Positions 16,408-26,537 are shown, counted from the first letter of the stretch. The stretch: 64,000 nucleotides of DNA from an uncultured Prevotella sp. (GCA_900316015.1 ONBG01000008.1:1-64000), one strand, 5' to 3'. Notes: generated from the letters alone by a model not told the origin. A program made the numbers and translations.

Positions 16408-17730
16408 ATGAAGCAGATTTTTTCCATAAGTATCATTCTCTCGTCATTAGTCATGACGGTGACGGCACAGGAAAGATGGACCATGAACCGGTGCATCTCC
16501 TATGCCGTCCAGCATGCTGCGACCGTGACTCAGGCACAGATCACGGCAGACCAGAAATCCGCGGACAGTCGCCTGGCGCGGCTTTCCTTCCTTCCAACGG
16601 TCCATGCGGGGGTCTCTGCCCAATACCAATGGGGACGTAACATCGACCCGGAGACCAATACCTACGACAATGTGACTACGTTCAACAACTATTATAACGT
16701 AGAGGCTTCCTTGGTACTCTTCGATGGAGGGCAAACGCTAAGGGCTTTCCAGGCTGCCAAGGTGGGGCGTGACCATGCCCTGACTGCCTTGGAGAAGTCG
16801 CGTGACGACAAGGCCATTGACATTATGACCAAGTTTGTGGATGCAGTGTATGCCCATCAGCTCATTGCCTTGAACGAGGAAAAGCTCTCCGACTCGAAGG
16901 CTTTGCTGCATAAGACCCGTCGTCTATATGAACTTGGCAACAAGAGCCTGCCCGACGTGACGCAATTAGAGAGCCAGGTGGCTACTGACACGTTCTACCT
17001 CCTGCACCAGCGGAATGTCTACCGCACGGCATTGATGATCTTGCAAACCGCCATGAACTACCCTTTGTCCGATACCTTGTTGCTGGATGAGGCTACTGCC
17101 GACACGGCGGACTTGGTCTTCCGTGACCGGGCTGATGACCTGCAAGGAGGCAATGTCAACGTGCGTCTTGCCGAACTCAATGCCCGTCAGGCACAGCTCG
17201 CCTTGAAAGACCGTCAGGCGCAGTTGTTGCCGAAGCTGTCGCTTGCCGGAGGTGTCTATACCAGTTATTACCGTAATTTCTCTCGCCCTTCGGCAGAAAC
17301 CCCAGCGTTCAGGTCGCAGTTGGACAATAACTTAGGTGAGTATGTCGGGGTCTCCCTCTCTATTCCTCTTTTCAACGTGACCAGTCGCCGGAATGTCAGG
17401 CAGGCGCGGGCAGACCGTGATCTTGCCGTGAGCCAATGGGAAGAGAGCCGCAGGCAATGGCGTGATGGCATCTCACAAGCGATCTTAGACCGTGACGGCT
17501 ACTACAGTGAGGTCAGGCAGATGCGAGTGAAGGTGAAGGCCGACTCTATGGCTTACCATCTCAATCGTCGCAAATACGAAGAAGGCATGCTCTCCACCTT
17601 CGACTTGCATACCTCGGCAGAAACACTCTTGGAGAGCAGGATCAAGCTGTTGCAAACACAGCTGTTGTTTACCTTGAAACAAAAACTCGTCAATTATTAT
17701 AAAGGAGAACCCTTATGGACATTCAAATAA
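16408..17730 (+). CDS. TolC-family outer membrane efflux protein
   Basis: A 440-residue outer-membrane channel. Signal peptide MKQIFSISIILSSLVMTVTA, then the two-fold TolC/OEP repeat: WTMNRCISYAVQHAATVTQA opens repeat 1, long helices with heptad character follow, and LAELNARQAQLALKDRQAQL opens repeat 2. A central periplasmic/strand region contains QYQWGRNIDPETNTYDNVT. The start at 16408 is chosen because it opens the signal peptide; an ATG at 16354 would lie upstream of the sigma-54 promoter. Overlaps the adaptor gene by 16 bp. It is the outer part of a tripartite ABC exporter. Confidence 0.92.
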   Translation: MKQIFSISIILSSLVMTVTAQERWTMNRCISYAVQHAATVTQAQITADQKSADSRLARLSFLPTVHAGVSAQYQWGRNIDPETNTYDNVTTFNNYYNVEASLVLFDGGQTLRAFQAAKVGRDHALTALEKSRDDKAIDIMTKFVDAVYAHQLIALNEEKLSDSKALLHKTRRLYELGNKSLPDVTQLESQVATDTFYLLHQRNVYRTALMILQTAMNYPLSDTLLLDEATADTADLVFRDRADDLQGGNVNVRLAELNARQAQLALKDRQAQLLPKLSLAGGVYTSYYRNFSRPSAETPAFRSQLDNNLGEYVGVSLSIPLFNVTSRRNVRQARADRDLAVSQWEESRRQWRDGISQAILDRDGYYSEVRQMRVKVKADSMAYHLNRRKYEEGMLSTFDLHTSAETLLESRIKLLQTQLLFTLKQKLVNYYKGEPLWTFK

Positions 17731-18968
17731 AGCAAAAGAAGTATCTGATCCCAAAGAAATACTGGGTGTGGTGTGTAGCTGGTATCCTATTGATAGCAGC
17801 CTTGGTGTTCCTCGCCTTGGGTAATTTCAATTCAACCCTTGCTGTTGAAGGCAACTCCCTGAGCATGGCCGATGTGCAATTGGCACAGTTTGACGATTAT
17901 GTAAGCGTCGATGGCAATGTCGTCCCGATACAAGTCGTGCAGATTTCCCCGGAAGAAGGGGGCATCGTCACGGAGAAAGTGGTCGATGAGGGCACCCGTG
18001 TGCACAAAGGAGATGTCATCCTCCGCCTGAGCAACAGCAACCTCGACCTGGAGATCTTGAGCGCGGAGAGTGAGCTGGCAGAGAAACAGGACATGCTGCG
18101 CAATACGCAATTGTCGCTGGCTCAAGACCAACTGAACAACAGGAACGAGGCTTTGCAGTTGGCACAGGACATTGTTCAGAAACGCCGTGAGTATCGTCAT
18201 CAGGCTGCCTTGCAGAAAGAACAGCTCAATTCCCGTGACGATTACCTGAAGGCACATGAAGACTATCAGCTCGCAGAGAAGAAATACCAACTCATCCAAC
18301 AACGTCTTGCCAAGAGCCAACAACTGCGTCGGGCTCAGATGGACCAGATGAGTGACAACCTCACGTCTATGCAACGGAATGTGCAACTGGTCAGGGAGCG
18401 GAAGGAAAAGCTCAACGTGCGGTCGACGATCGATGGGGAAGTGGGCGTGTTAGAATGTGAATTAGGGCAGAACATCTCGTCTGGGCAGAAGATCGGGGTG
18501 ATCAACGACCTCAGCGACTTCAAGGTAGAGGCTCAGGTGGACGAGCAATACATCGACCGAGTGCACAACGGACTGCGTGCTTCCTTTGAGCAAAATGGCA
18601 AGAAATACATGCTTACCGTGCATAAAGTGTACCCAGAGGTGCATGACGGACGCTTCAAAATCGACTTCGTTTTCTTAGGAGAGCGACCCGCCAATATCCG
18701 GACGGGTCAGACCTACTATGTCGACCTGCAATTGGGACAGTCCAAGAAAGCCATCATCATCCCCAAGGGAACCTTCTATAGTACGACGGGTGGCAACTGG
18801 ATCTTCGTCGTCGACAAGAACGGACATAAGGCCTATCGCCGCCATATCCGTATTGGCAGGCAGAATCCGCAATATTATGAGGTGCTCGAAGGGCTGGAAC
18901 CCGGTGAGCGTGTCATCGTCAGTGGCTACGAAAGCTATAAGGATTATCAAGAACTAAAAGTAAAGTAA
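17715..18968 (+). CDS. Periplasmic adaptor (HlyD/membrane fusion protein)
   Basis: A 417-residue adaptor. A single N-terminal membrane anchor (about 20-40) is followed by half of a lipoyl-like domain (VQISPEEGGIVTEKVVDEGT) and a long coiled-coil hairpin (about 110-230, rich in Gln, Arg and Leu heptads). The second lipoyl half follows (RSTIDGEVGVLECELGQNIS), then beta-barrel and membrane-proximal domains ending in VLEGLEPGERVIVSGYESYK. It links the inner-membrane permeases to TolC. Starts within the last codons of tolC and ends 3 bp before the first permease, so expression is tightly coupled. Confidence 0.92.
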   Translation: MDIQIKQKKYLIPKKYWVWCVAGILLIAALVFLALGNFNSTLAVEGNSLSMADVQLAQFDDYVSVDGNVVPIQVVQISPEEGGIVTEKVVDEGTRVHKGDVILRLSNSNLDLEILSAESELAEKQDMLRNTQLSLAQDQLNNRNEALQLAQDIVQKRREYRHQAALQKEQLNSRDDYLKAHEDYQLAEKKYQLIQQRLAKSQQLRRAQMDQMSDNLTSMQRNVQLVRERKEKLNVRSTIDGEVGVLECELGQNISSGQKIGVINDLSDFKVEAQVDEQYIDRVHNGLRASFEQNGKKYMLTVHKVYPEVHDGRFKIDFVFLGERPANIRTGQTYYVDLQLGQSKKAIIIPKGTFYSTTGGNWIFVVDKNGHKAYRRHIRIGRQNPQYYEVLEGLEPGERVIVSGYESYKDYQELKVK

Positions 18969-18971
18969 GGC

Positions 18972-21320
18972 ATGAAGAGCTATCTTAATTTCCTATCGCG
19001 CAACAAGGCGTATACCTTCATTAATGTCTTTGGACTGGCATTGTCGTTGTCATTCGTCTTCCTCATCTTCCTTTATGATGAAAGCGAGAAGAGCGTCAAC
19101 CGCCTGAGAGGTACGGACCAGACTTACCTGATGGCAGTCGACTACACCGAGGCGGGAGCGCATCAGCAATGGTCGGGCTCCAGTCGTGAGCTGATCCGTG
19201 TGCTGAAAGAGCACTGTCCACAGGTCGAGAAGGGCTGTGCCTTGTTCTTCAGTCGTGGTTGGCGAGCCAGAAAGGGTGCTGATGAGCAGGTGAAAGTCGA
19301 CCTGTTGTGTGCCGACTCCACCTTCTTCTCCTTCTTTCCCGTGCCATTGGTCGAGGGCAATGCCAACATGGTCTTGCGCGACAACTCCTCAGCCGTTATC
19401 TCCCAGGCGTTTGCCCAGGCCTTTTTCGGTGCTGCGAACCCCATTGGGAAGACCCTGGTGTTAGGTCATCAGGTCCGCTTGCACGTGGAAGGCGTCTATC
19501 AGGACTTCTCTGGTACCATGCTTCCTAAGGCGGATATCCTTTGTCGTTATGAACTGCTGCGCGATATTTCCCCAGAACTGTTCCGGTTGGATGGTAACTT
19601 CGGTGACGCTGAGGTCTATCTCAAGCTTCGCCAGGGAACGGATACCACTGCCTTGGAACGGCAAATCGACCAGGTGACGGCACCAATCTACAAGGGTTTC
19701 TTCCCGAAGGGGAAGCTGCAATTCAAGCTGCTGTCTTTCCGGGAGACCTATTTCTCGGCGTATGGTTCCGCCTTTTGCGCTCGGGGGAACAAGAAAATGG
19801 TGAACGTTCTCTTTGCTGTCGGTTTGGTCATCCTATTGTTCTCGGTGATGAACTATATCAATCTCACGGTGGCACAGTCGGGTCGCAGGGCCCATGAGAT
19901 GGCAACACGTCGTCTGTTGGGCAGCCAGCGTGCCGATATCATCCGCAAGTTAGTGGGCGAAAGTATCTCGCTTTGCTTGGTATCCTCTCTGCTGTCCCTC
20001 CTTTTAGCATGGGCGTTGATCCCACAGGCCAATAACTTGCTGAACGCCCATCTTGCCCCATCGTCCCTGTTGGCACCGCTCAACCTCCTGCTCATGGCGG
20101 TGTTGGTCCTTGTCACGGGTACCTTGTCTGGCATCATCCCAGCCTACCTGATTTCCCGTTTTAAGCCTATTGACGTGGTGAGAGGAACCTTCCAGCACGC
20201 GACGCGAATGGTCTTGGGCAAGGCCTTCATCGTCATTCAGAACGTCATCACCATGGTGCTGATTGCCATCTCCTTGGTCATGAGCCTGCAGATACGCCAT
20301 ATCGTGAATGCTCCTTTGGGCTATGATACCCGCCATGTCATGGCGATCTCTCTCCCCGCTGATGCCTCCAAGAACTTGACCTTTAAGGCTGAGCTTCTCC
20401 GCCAGCCCTTTGTCATGTCCGCATCCCTTTCTAATGGCTCGCCGATCACCGGGGGATACAACCAGATGTACAACCATGACAACCGGTCGGTACGCCTGCA
20501 GCGTTTCTATGCGGACGGCGACTATTTCAAGACCTTAGGCATTAAGGTACATGTCGACTATCAGAACGCGCCTGATGGGAGCCCTTATGTCAGTCCTGGC
20601 TATGAGTCGACGATGGGCCTGCCAGCAGATTCTCGGCAGTTGAGTATCTACGAAGACTCCACCGAGTATGTGGCTGGGGTCCTGGAACCTGTCCATGTTG
20701 GGGATATCACGGATCCGAATGACAGTCAGGTAAACCTCTATTACATCTACCAACATCCAGAGCGAACCCATATCTTTGACCATGTGCCCAACCAATTGCT
20801 GATCCATGTGAGTGGCGATGCCGCTGCCGCGGTAAAGGAAGTGGCGGGTATCTACCGGAAGTTCTATCATGAGGACATGGACGCTGACCATCCCTATATC
20901 TACCAGAGCATAGAGCAAATGTACGAACAGGAGATCCGGGTCAGTCGCATCCTTACCTTCTTTGCTTTCGTTGCCATCCTCATCTCCCTGTTAGGGCTCA
21001 TCGCCATGTCTACCTACTATATCCAACAGCGTGCCAAGGAGATCGCCATCCGTAAGGTGTTCGGTTCCTCTTGCAGGCAGGTCAGGACGCGTCTCATCTG
21101 CACCTTTCTGGCCTATGTGGGTCTTGCCGCACTTATCGCGCTACCGGTCATCTGCTATATCGTGAGCGATTGGATCGCTCAATATGCTTATCGCATCGCC
21201 TGGTGGTATTGCATCTTGCTTTCCATCCTCTCCGTAGGAGTCATTGGCTTTTGTGCTGTGGCGATCCAGAGTTGGGCGGCAAGTGGTGAGAATCCAGTCA
21301 ATCAATTAAAGAACGAATAG
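18972..21320 (+). CDS. ABC transporter permease, tandem MacB/FtsX type (1)
   Basis: A 782-residue permease with a duplicated plan. There is an N-terminal membrane segment (AYTFINVFGLALSLSFVFLI), a periplasmic MacB-like domain (about 45-275), then three segments (about 282-395). A second signal-anchor-like segment (about 427-450) and second periplasmic domain follow, with the last three segments (about 660-770). The two FtsX cores show EMATRRLLGSQRADIIRKL and EIAIRKVFGSSCRQVRTRL, the family's conserved ExxxRKxxG motif. It pairs with the following gene, most likely as a heterodimer powered by the ATPase at 23770. Mechanotransmission-type export or lipoprotein/peptide efflux is expected; substrate unknown. 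Confidence 0.9.
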   Translation: MKSYLNFLSRNKAYTFINVFGLALSLSFVFLIFLYDESEKSVNRLRGTDQTYLMAVDYTEAGAHQQWSGSSRELIRVLKEHCPQVEKGCALFFSRGWRARKGADEQVKVDLLCADSTFFSFFPVPLVEGNANMVLRDNSSAVISQAFAQAFFGAANPIGKTLVLGHQVRLHVEGVYQDFSGTMLPKADILCRYELLRDISPELFRLDGNFGDAEVYLKLRQGTDTTALERQIDQVTAPIYKGFFPKGKLQFKLLSFRETYFSAYGSAFCARGNKKMVNVLFAVGLVILLFSVMNYINLTVAQSGRRAHEMATRRLLGSQRADIIRKLVGESISLCLVSSLLSLLLAWALIPQANNLLNAHLAPSSLLAPLNLLLMAVLVLVTGTLSGIIPAYLISRFKPIDVVRGTFQHATRMVLGKAFIVIQNVITMVLIAISLVMSLQIRHIVNAPLGYDTRHVMAISLPADASKNLTFKAELLRQPFVMSASLSNGSPITGGYNQMYNHDNRSVRLQRFYADGDYFKTLGIKVHVDYQNAPDGSPYVSPGYESTMGLPADSRQLSIYEDSTEYVAGVLEPVHVGDITDPNDSQVNLYYIYQHPERTHIFDHVPNQLLIHVSGDAAAAVKEVAGIYRKFYHEDMDADHPYIYQSIEQMYEQEIRVSRILTFFAFVAILISLLGLIAMSTYYIQQRAKEIAIRKVFGSSCRQVRTRLICTFLAYVGLAALIALPVICYIVSDWIAQYAYRIAWWYCILLSILSVGVIGFCAVAIQSWAASGENPVNQLKNE

Positions 21321-21377
21321 AATAACCTGGCGTAAGGAGCCCTGCAAAGCTCCTGTTGCCTATTAATCAAAGATGAT

Positions 21378-23735
21378 ATGAAACAAATCTTGAAACGTGG
21401 TCAGCATGACGTAGCCAAGATCCTCTGCTTAGGTTTTGGGCTTGCCGTTGCCTCGGTGCTGATCGCAGAGGTCTTTTACGAGCAGACCATGGAAACATGG
21501 TTCCCTCATCATGAGCGTGTCTATCAAGTATTCGAGGATGTCGTGCAGAACGGACAATACAACCAATGGTCGTCTACCAGTGGGGCGATAGCCCCGGGCA
21601 TCCAAGCTGTATGCCCGCAGGTGGAGGTCGCTACTCGGTATACCTCGATCATAGACAATGCCACGATGGATATCAACGGCAGGAAGTTCAAGTTTGAGAC
21701 GATCGGCGCTGCCGACAGTTGCTTCTTTTCCATGTTCCCTCTCAGGACCATCCAGGGGAACCTGAGGGACGCCCTTTCCCGCCCTTACTATTGTGCCATC
21801 AGCCGTAGCCTTGCCGAAAAGATCGGGGGAAATGTCATCGGGCAGCATATCAAGGGGCATGGCACATACCCATACACCTTTACCATTGGCGGGGTGTATG
21901 ACGACTTCCCTTGGGGATCTGGCTTCCATGGGCAGGATGTCATCGTTGCCCTTTCCACCTTACGGCGTGCCTGGAATTTCAATGTCGTGGACAACTGGGT
22001 GGGAGCCGACCGCTTCCAGAGCTATGTGCGACTGGTCAAGGGCACGCATGTGGACGACTTGAAGGCAAATGTCAAGAAGATGATCGCCAATCATAAGGAG
22101 TTCGCCCTTTCGAAGAAGGCTGGGGTGGAGTTCAACTTCTCCTTTGTCCAGATCACGAAGACCTATACCATGCAGGATCAACTGAAAACGATGTGCTGGA
22201 TTATGTCTATCCTTGCCTTGATTCTGCTGGTATCTACCGTGATGAACTATATCATCATCGTGATGGGCAATATGATGAGCCGCTTTCGGGAGATGGCTGT
22301 GCGGAAATGTTTTGGGGCAAGGCAGGGAGATATCTATGCCATCACCTTCAGGGATACCATTGCCCATCTGCTGGCAGCGATCCTCTTGGCAGTTGCCTTG
22401 TTGGTTTGCTGTAAGGGAACCGTCGAGCATTATATCTCAGCCCCACTGACTGCCTTGCTGTTGAACCGTGGTTGCTGGATCTGGTTGACCATCCTTTTTC
22501 TCATCCTTCTCCTCGGAGGATATGTCCCGGGCAGGCTTTACAATCGTATGCCTGTGGCGAATGTCTTCCGCGGACAGCAGGAGACCCGCCATCGGTGGAA
22601 GGCGATCCTGCTTGCCATCGAGTTCTTTGCCGTGAGTGTCATGCTGTGCTTGTTGGCAGTGATCATGCTGCAATATCGCAGTCTCATGCATGAGGACATG
22701 GGATATGATACGGACAACCTTGCTGTAGCTACCATCGAGGGTGCCCAAACAGGTGATATGGAGAAAGGATATGATGCCTTGGGCCGATTGCCGGAGGTGG
22801 AAGGGATTACCTCATGCTCCACCTTGCCCATTGAGTCGCATAGTGGCAATAATATTTACCTGCCCGGTGATGACAAGCAATACATCAACATCGCCGACCA
22901 ATATAGTGTCTCTGACGGTTACTTGCGCCTGATGAAGATCCCCGTGGTAGCCGGTCGCAACTTCATTGAGCCTGCTGACAGCAATTCCCAGGAGGTGATG
23001 GTGAGCGAGAGCTTCGTCTCCCAGATGAAGCAAGCCGCGCATTGGGGTGATCATGTCATCGGCAAACGTATCTTTGTGAGTGAGCATGGCGACTCCCTGC
23101 ATCCCTATTATACCATCTGTGGGGTCTATAAGGAAACCAAGCTCGGCAGTGGTTTGGAACGCGAACAGCGTGCCAGCGTGCTCTTCCATAGCCATTCCAT
23201 CTGTCCCGACCTGCTCATCCGACTGCACCATCTCGATCAGGAAAGCATGGATAAGATCCGTGGGAAACTGCAGCAATTGTATCCTGGACAAGACGTTACC
23301 GTCACCGATTATCACCAGATGTTAGTGGATGCCTATGCCAGTGTCAACTCCTTCCGCATGGGGACTGTGATAACAGGGATCACGGCACTCATCATTGCCT
23401 TGATGGGACTGATCGGATACACCAATGACGAGGTCAACCGCCGTCGCAAGGAAATCGCGATCAGGAAGGTGAACGGAGCCACCGACAAGGATATCTACCG
23501 CATGCTCACCATCGACCTGATGAAAGTCTCGTTGCCAACGGTGGTCTTGGGAGCCATCGTGGCATGGATCATCGCAGGCAAATGGCTACAACTCTTTGCG
23601 GATAGGATCAACCTCCATCCTTTGATCTTCCTGTCTTGCATCATCGTGGTGATCGCGATCATCGTCCTCACCTTATCCTATAACTGCAGGAAGGTGGTCA
23701 GGGCAAACCCCACCCAATATCTGAAAGAAGAATAA
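21378..23735 (+). CDS. ABC transporter permease, tandem MacB/FtsX type (2)
   Basis: A 785-residue paralogue of the preceding permease with the same duplicated MacB/FtsX plan. An N-terminal segment (about 15-35), a periplasmic domain, three segments at about 272-385, a second anchor at about 412-435, a second periplasmic domain and three C-terminal segments. The FtsX signatures are REMAVRKCFGARQGDIYAIT and RRKEIAIRKVNGATDKDIYR. It lies 57 bp after permease 1 and 34 bp before the ATPase. The extra gap upstream has no terminator. Likely the second half of a heterodimeric channel. Confidence 0.9.
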   Translation: MKQILKRGQHDVAKILCLGFGLAVASVLIAEVFYEQTMETWFPHHERVYQVFEDVVQNGQYNQWSSTSGAIAPGIQAVCPQVEVATRYTSIIDNATMDINGRKFKFETIGAADSCFFSMFPLRTIQGNLRDALSRPYYCAISRSLAEKIGGNVIGQHIKGHGTYPYTFTIGGVYDDFPWGSGFHGQDVIVALSTLRRAWNFNVVDNWVGADRFQSYVRLVKGTHVDDLKANVKKMIANHKEFALSKKAGVEFNFSFVQITKTYTMQDQLKTMCWIMSILALILLVSTVMNYIIIVMGNMMSRFREMAVRKCFGARQGDIYAITFRDTIAHLLAAILLAVALLVCCKGTVEHYISAPLTALLLNRGCWIWLTILFLILLLGGYVPGRLYNRMPVANVFRGQQETRHRWKAILLAIEFFAVSVMLCLLAVIMLQYRSLMHEDMGYDTDNLAVATIEGAQTGDMEKGYDALGRLPEVEGITSCSTLPIESHSGNNIYLPGDDKQYINIADQYSVSDGYLRLMKIPVVAGRNFIEPADSNSQEVMVSESFVSQMKQAAHWGDHVIGKRIFVSEHGDSLHPYYTICGVYKETKLGSGLEREQRASVLFHSHSICPDLLIRLHHLDQESMDKIRGKLQQLYPGQDVTVTDYHQMLVDAYASVNSFRMGTVITGITALIIALMGLIGYTNDEVNRRRKEIAIRKVNGATDKDIYRMLTIDLMKVSLPTVVLGAIVAWIIAGKWLQLFADRINLHPLIFLSCIIVVIAIIVLTLSYNCRKVVRANPTQYLKEE

Positions 23736-23769
23736 AACCAATCACAAGAATCCATAAAATAGCAACAAT

Positions 23770-24435
23770 ATGATTAAAGTAGTAAATTTATCAAAGACAT
23801 TCCGTACGGATGAAGTGGAGACCATCGCCTTAGACAAGGTCTCGTTCGATATCAAAGACGGTGAGTTCGTCGCCATCATGGGACCGTCAGGATGTGGCAA
23901 GTCCACCTTGCTGAATATCCTCGGGCTGTTGGACAACCCCACCCAAGGTGAATATTGGTTAGGTGAGCATGAAGTATCCCAGTTGAAAGAGAAGGACCGT
24001 ACCGACATCCGGAAGGGTGAGATCGGCTTTGTCTTTCAGAGTTTCAACTTGATTGACGAGTTGAATGTGGAGGAAAACATCGCCTTGCCGCTAACTTATC
24101 TCCACATTCCCAAGGCAGAACGCAGGCAAAAGGTCGAGGTGGTGATGAAGCGCATGGGCATTAGTCATCGCGCCAAGCACTTCCCTCACCAGCTCTCCGG
24201 TGGTCAGCAGCAGCGTGTCGCCATCGCTCGTGCCGTCGTGTTTGGTCCGAAGCTGATCCTTGCCGACGAGCCAACGGGTAACCTCGATTCCAAGAATGGG
24301 GCAGAGGTGATGCATCTGCTCACCGAACTGAACCAAGAAGGTACCACGATTGTCATGGTCACCCACAACGAACATGATGCTCAGCAAGCGCATCGCATCA
24401 TCCGCCTGTTCGATGGAAAGATCGTAGAGGGTTAA
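23770..24435 (+). CDS. ABC transporter ATP-binding protein (LolD/MacB type)
   Basis: A 221-residue nucleotide-binding subunit. Walker [10 protein letters not shown] (about 37-45), Q-loop in [19 protein letters not shown], signature [14 protein letters not shown], Walker [13 protein letters not shown], and the switch His in VTHNEHD. The NLID and AxPLxY features are those of the LolD/MacB/FtsE group that works with FtsX-type permeases. Last gene of the exporter operon, followed by a strong terminator at 24495. Confidence 0.95.
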   Translation: MIKVVNLSKTFRTDEVETIALDKVSFDIKDGEFVAIMGPSGCGKSTLLNILGLLDNPTQGEYWLGEHEVSQLKEKDRTDIRKGEIGFVFQSFNLIDELNVEENIALPLTYLHIPKAERRQKVEVVMKRMGISHRAKHFPHQLSGGQQQRVAIARAVVFGPKLILADEPTGNLDSKNGAEVMHLLTELNQEGTTIVMVTHNEHDAQQAHRIIRLFDGKIVEG

Positions 24436-24494
24436 GGGGATGGGATGGCAATACCCATATAACCTTTATCAACACACATTCATACGTTAGCGAG

Positions 24495-24530
24495 AATCCG
24501 ATGGAGCCAAGAACTTCCATCGGATTTTTG
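24495..24530 (+). terminator. Intrinsic terminator of the exporter operon
   Basis: A perfect 11-bp stem AATCCGATGGA (24495-24505) with TCCATCGGATT (24516-24526), a 10-nt loop and a following T run. It sits 60 bp after the ATPase stop codon and before the convergent glycosyltransferase gene. Confidence 0.85.
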
Positions 24531-24582
24531 TTGATAGATGCCGTGGTCGATTCTTTGTTGTCATCACGGCTTCTGGTTTCTG

Positions 24583-25743
24583 CTATTGCGAGAGAGCGAA
24601 ATTTCCCCAAGGGAGGAGAGGTTGCCAGAGCTTCGAAGGGCTGTATGTCACGGTTGGGGCATGATAGGTATCATACGCCGCTTCGATGGCATTGACGATG
24701 ATTTCCTCGGCTTGGTTCTCCCAGATCCTAAACTCAACGTTCTCCGTATAGTCTTGGGCAAAAGCCAACAGCCGATCCAGGTCGAAGTGAGGTTCCATCA
24801 CCCCTGCACCTTCCTGTTGTGCCTCAAAGGCGTTGCATTCCTGTTCGACATGCACAGGCGCCATGATCACGGGCTTTCCCATGTACATGGCTTCGCATAC
24901 TGACTCGAATCCCCCTGTCGTGGCGTATGCCTTGCAGTTGGCGAGGTCGCGGATGAATGCCTCATCATTGATCTGATGGAAGGAAAGTGTGCTGTCGACT
25001 TGGGTCACTTCAGGGGCATCTTTCTTGTCCCAATAGAAATGAAGGCATACCTTTGGGTGCTTTTCATGCCATTGCATGACATATTTGCTGAAGCCCGGGT
25101 TGAGCATGTAGCCCGTGATATAGTTACCATGGTGGCGTGGCGTTGACAGAATCTCGTTCCTGAGCAGAGGTGGAACCACGGTGATGCCCTCCTTTTCTGC
25201 ATGATGGTATTTCCTCAGCGACAACGCTAAGACCTTCTGGGCACCCATGCACGTCATCTCAGTGAACACTTTCATCCATTCTTGGGAATGGCGGTGGACT
25301 TGTGGAAAGGTAAAGTCGGGATGCAAGAACATATATTGATGTCCGATGCAGACCTCAGGGATCGCAGGTCGGAACAGTTGGTGGCAGACATTTCCGAGGA
25401 TCTCATAGAAGTTGATGACCATGTCAGGCTGGATGTCCTTCAAGTGTTTCCTAATCAGCAGGATGCTCCTGAGGTATTTGGGCAGCCGGAAAAGATTGTA
25501 GAAGGTGGATCCGAGGACGCTCACTCCGGTCTGACTTCTGGACGGGAGGAAGTTCGGACTGTCGAACTTTACCACGGGAGCCTGTGTCTTGGCATAGAAG
25601 AAAGATGGGATTTCCCTTGCCTTGCTTTTCCCTACTAAGATTTCCACGACCTCATGGCCCTTGTCACGCAACATTTTCTCTAAGGTGAGTGCCTGCGTGA
25701 GATGCCCTCTTCCTTCACCTTGTACGATAAAAATAACTTTCAT
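24583..25743 (-). CDS. Glycosyltransferase, GT28/MurG-like
   Basis: A 386-residue cytoplasmic or membrane-associated GT-B transferase. It opens VIFIVQGEGRGHLTQALTLE, the glycine/His N-terminal motif of the MurG/GT28 group. The C-terminal donor site reads ATTGGFESVCEAMYMGKPVI followed by PVHVEQECNAFEAQ. GT28 includes diacylglycerol glycosyltransferases, and this gene lies 13 bp after a PlcP-like phosphoesterase, so diacylglycerol is a plausible acceptor (inference). The ATG at 25743 is chosen because the motif begins at residue 3; an open frame continues upstream inside the neighbour. Last gene of the PafA operon. Confidence 0.8.
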   Translation of the reverse strand: MKVIFIVQGEGRGHLTQALTLEKMLRDKGHEVVEILVGKSKAREIPSFFYAKTQAPVVKFDSPNFLPSRSQTGVSVLGSTFYNLFRLPKYLRSILLIRKHLKDIQPDMVINFYEILGNVCHQLFRPAIPEVCIGHQYMFLHPDFTFPQVHRHSQEWMKVFTEMTCMGAQKVLALSLRKYHHAEKEGITVVPPLLRNEILSTPRHHGNYITGYMLNPGFSKYVMQWHEKHPKVCLHFYWDKKDAPEVTQVDSTLSFHQINDEAFIRDLANCKAYATTGGFESVCEAMYMGKPVIMAPVHVEQECNAFEAQQEGAGVMEPHFDLDRLLAFAQDYTENVEFRIWENQAEEIIVNAIEAAYDTYHAPTVTYSPSKLWQPLLPWGNFALSQ

Positions 25744-25756
25744 AACCTCTGATCTT

Positions 25757-26512
25757 TTAACTAAACTCCTGCTGATAATAGACAATGTTCCAGTTGCCAC
25801 TATCATCTTCCACCAATGCTGATAAGGATTCCACCCAGTCACCGGAATTGAGATAGTGGATGCCGTATATCCATTTGTTGTCGGGATGATGGATATGGCC
25901 GCAGATGATCCCATCGCAGTGCCTTGCCCGGGCGAACTGCACCAGTTCCTGTTCATAGTTCGAGAGATAGCTTACCGCTGATTTCACCTTTTGTTTCAAG
26001 GCTTGCGACAAGGAGTAATAAGGCAGTTCGTGGGCTTTCCGGTAGTTATTGTACTTCCGGTTGATCCATAGGAGCAGGGTATAGCCGATGTCTCCCAGCT
26101 GCGACATCCATCGCATGTTCTTGGTCACCGTGTCGAAGATATCCCCATGGGTGACATAATACCGGTGCCCGCAACTGGTATAGACATAGTCGCGCATGCA
26201 CCTGAAGCTGAAGAACTCGAAAGGAATGACGGAATCTAAGAAGTCGTCGTGGTTGCCCCGTACATATACGATCTCTGTCCCGTGCTTCTCCACCATCTTC
26301 ATGATCACCTTGAAGAAATCTGTGTGTACCTTTTTCCATCGTCCAGTGCCTACCCTGTTAATGGCCCAACTGTCGATGATATCGCCATTCATGATAAGCT
26401 CATCGCAGTCGACAGACTTCAGGAACTCCGTCACCTCTGCTGTCCGCGAGTTGGTGGAGCCGAGATGGAGGTCGGAGATGACGATGGTCTTAAAATGTTG
26501 CCTGATTCTCAT
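25757..26512 (-). CDS. Metallophosphoesterase, PlcP/LpxH-like (COG2908)
   Basis: A 251-residue calcineurin-type phosphoesterase without a signal peptide. All metal-binding blocks are present: SDLHLG, NGDIID, VRGNHDDF, THGDIFD and CGHIHHP, followed by YLNSGDWVESLSALVED. Such proteins are often annotated as UDP-2,3-diacylglucosamine pyrophosphatase (LpxH). However, the long insert (YYSLSQALKQKVKSAVSYL) and the GDWVES/ALVE tail are what I recall of PlcP, the phospholipase C that frees diacylglycerol from phospholipids under phosphate stress. A neighbouring lipid-type glycosyltransferase and PafA phosphatase favour PlcP. The ATG at 26512 is used; it starts 25 bp after pafA ends. LpxH remains the alternative. 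Confidence 0.75.
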   Translation of the reverse strand: MRIRQHFKTIVISDLHLGSTNSRTAEVTEFLKSVDCDELIMNGDIIDSWAINRVGTGRWKKVHTDFFKVIMKMVEKHGTEIVYVRGNHDDFLDSVIPFEFFSFRCMRDYVYTSCGHRYYVTHGDIFDTVTKNMRWMSQLGDIGYTLLLWINRKYNNYRKAHELPYYSLSQALKQKVKSAVSYLSNYEQELVQFARARHCDGIICGHIHHPDNKWIYGIHYLNSGDWVESLSALVEDDSGNWNIVYYQQEFS

Positions 26513-26537
26513 GTCCTGTTCCTTTCTTTCTGATTCT

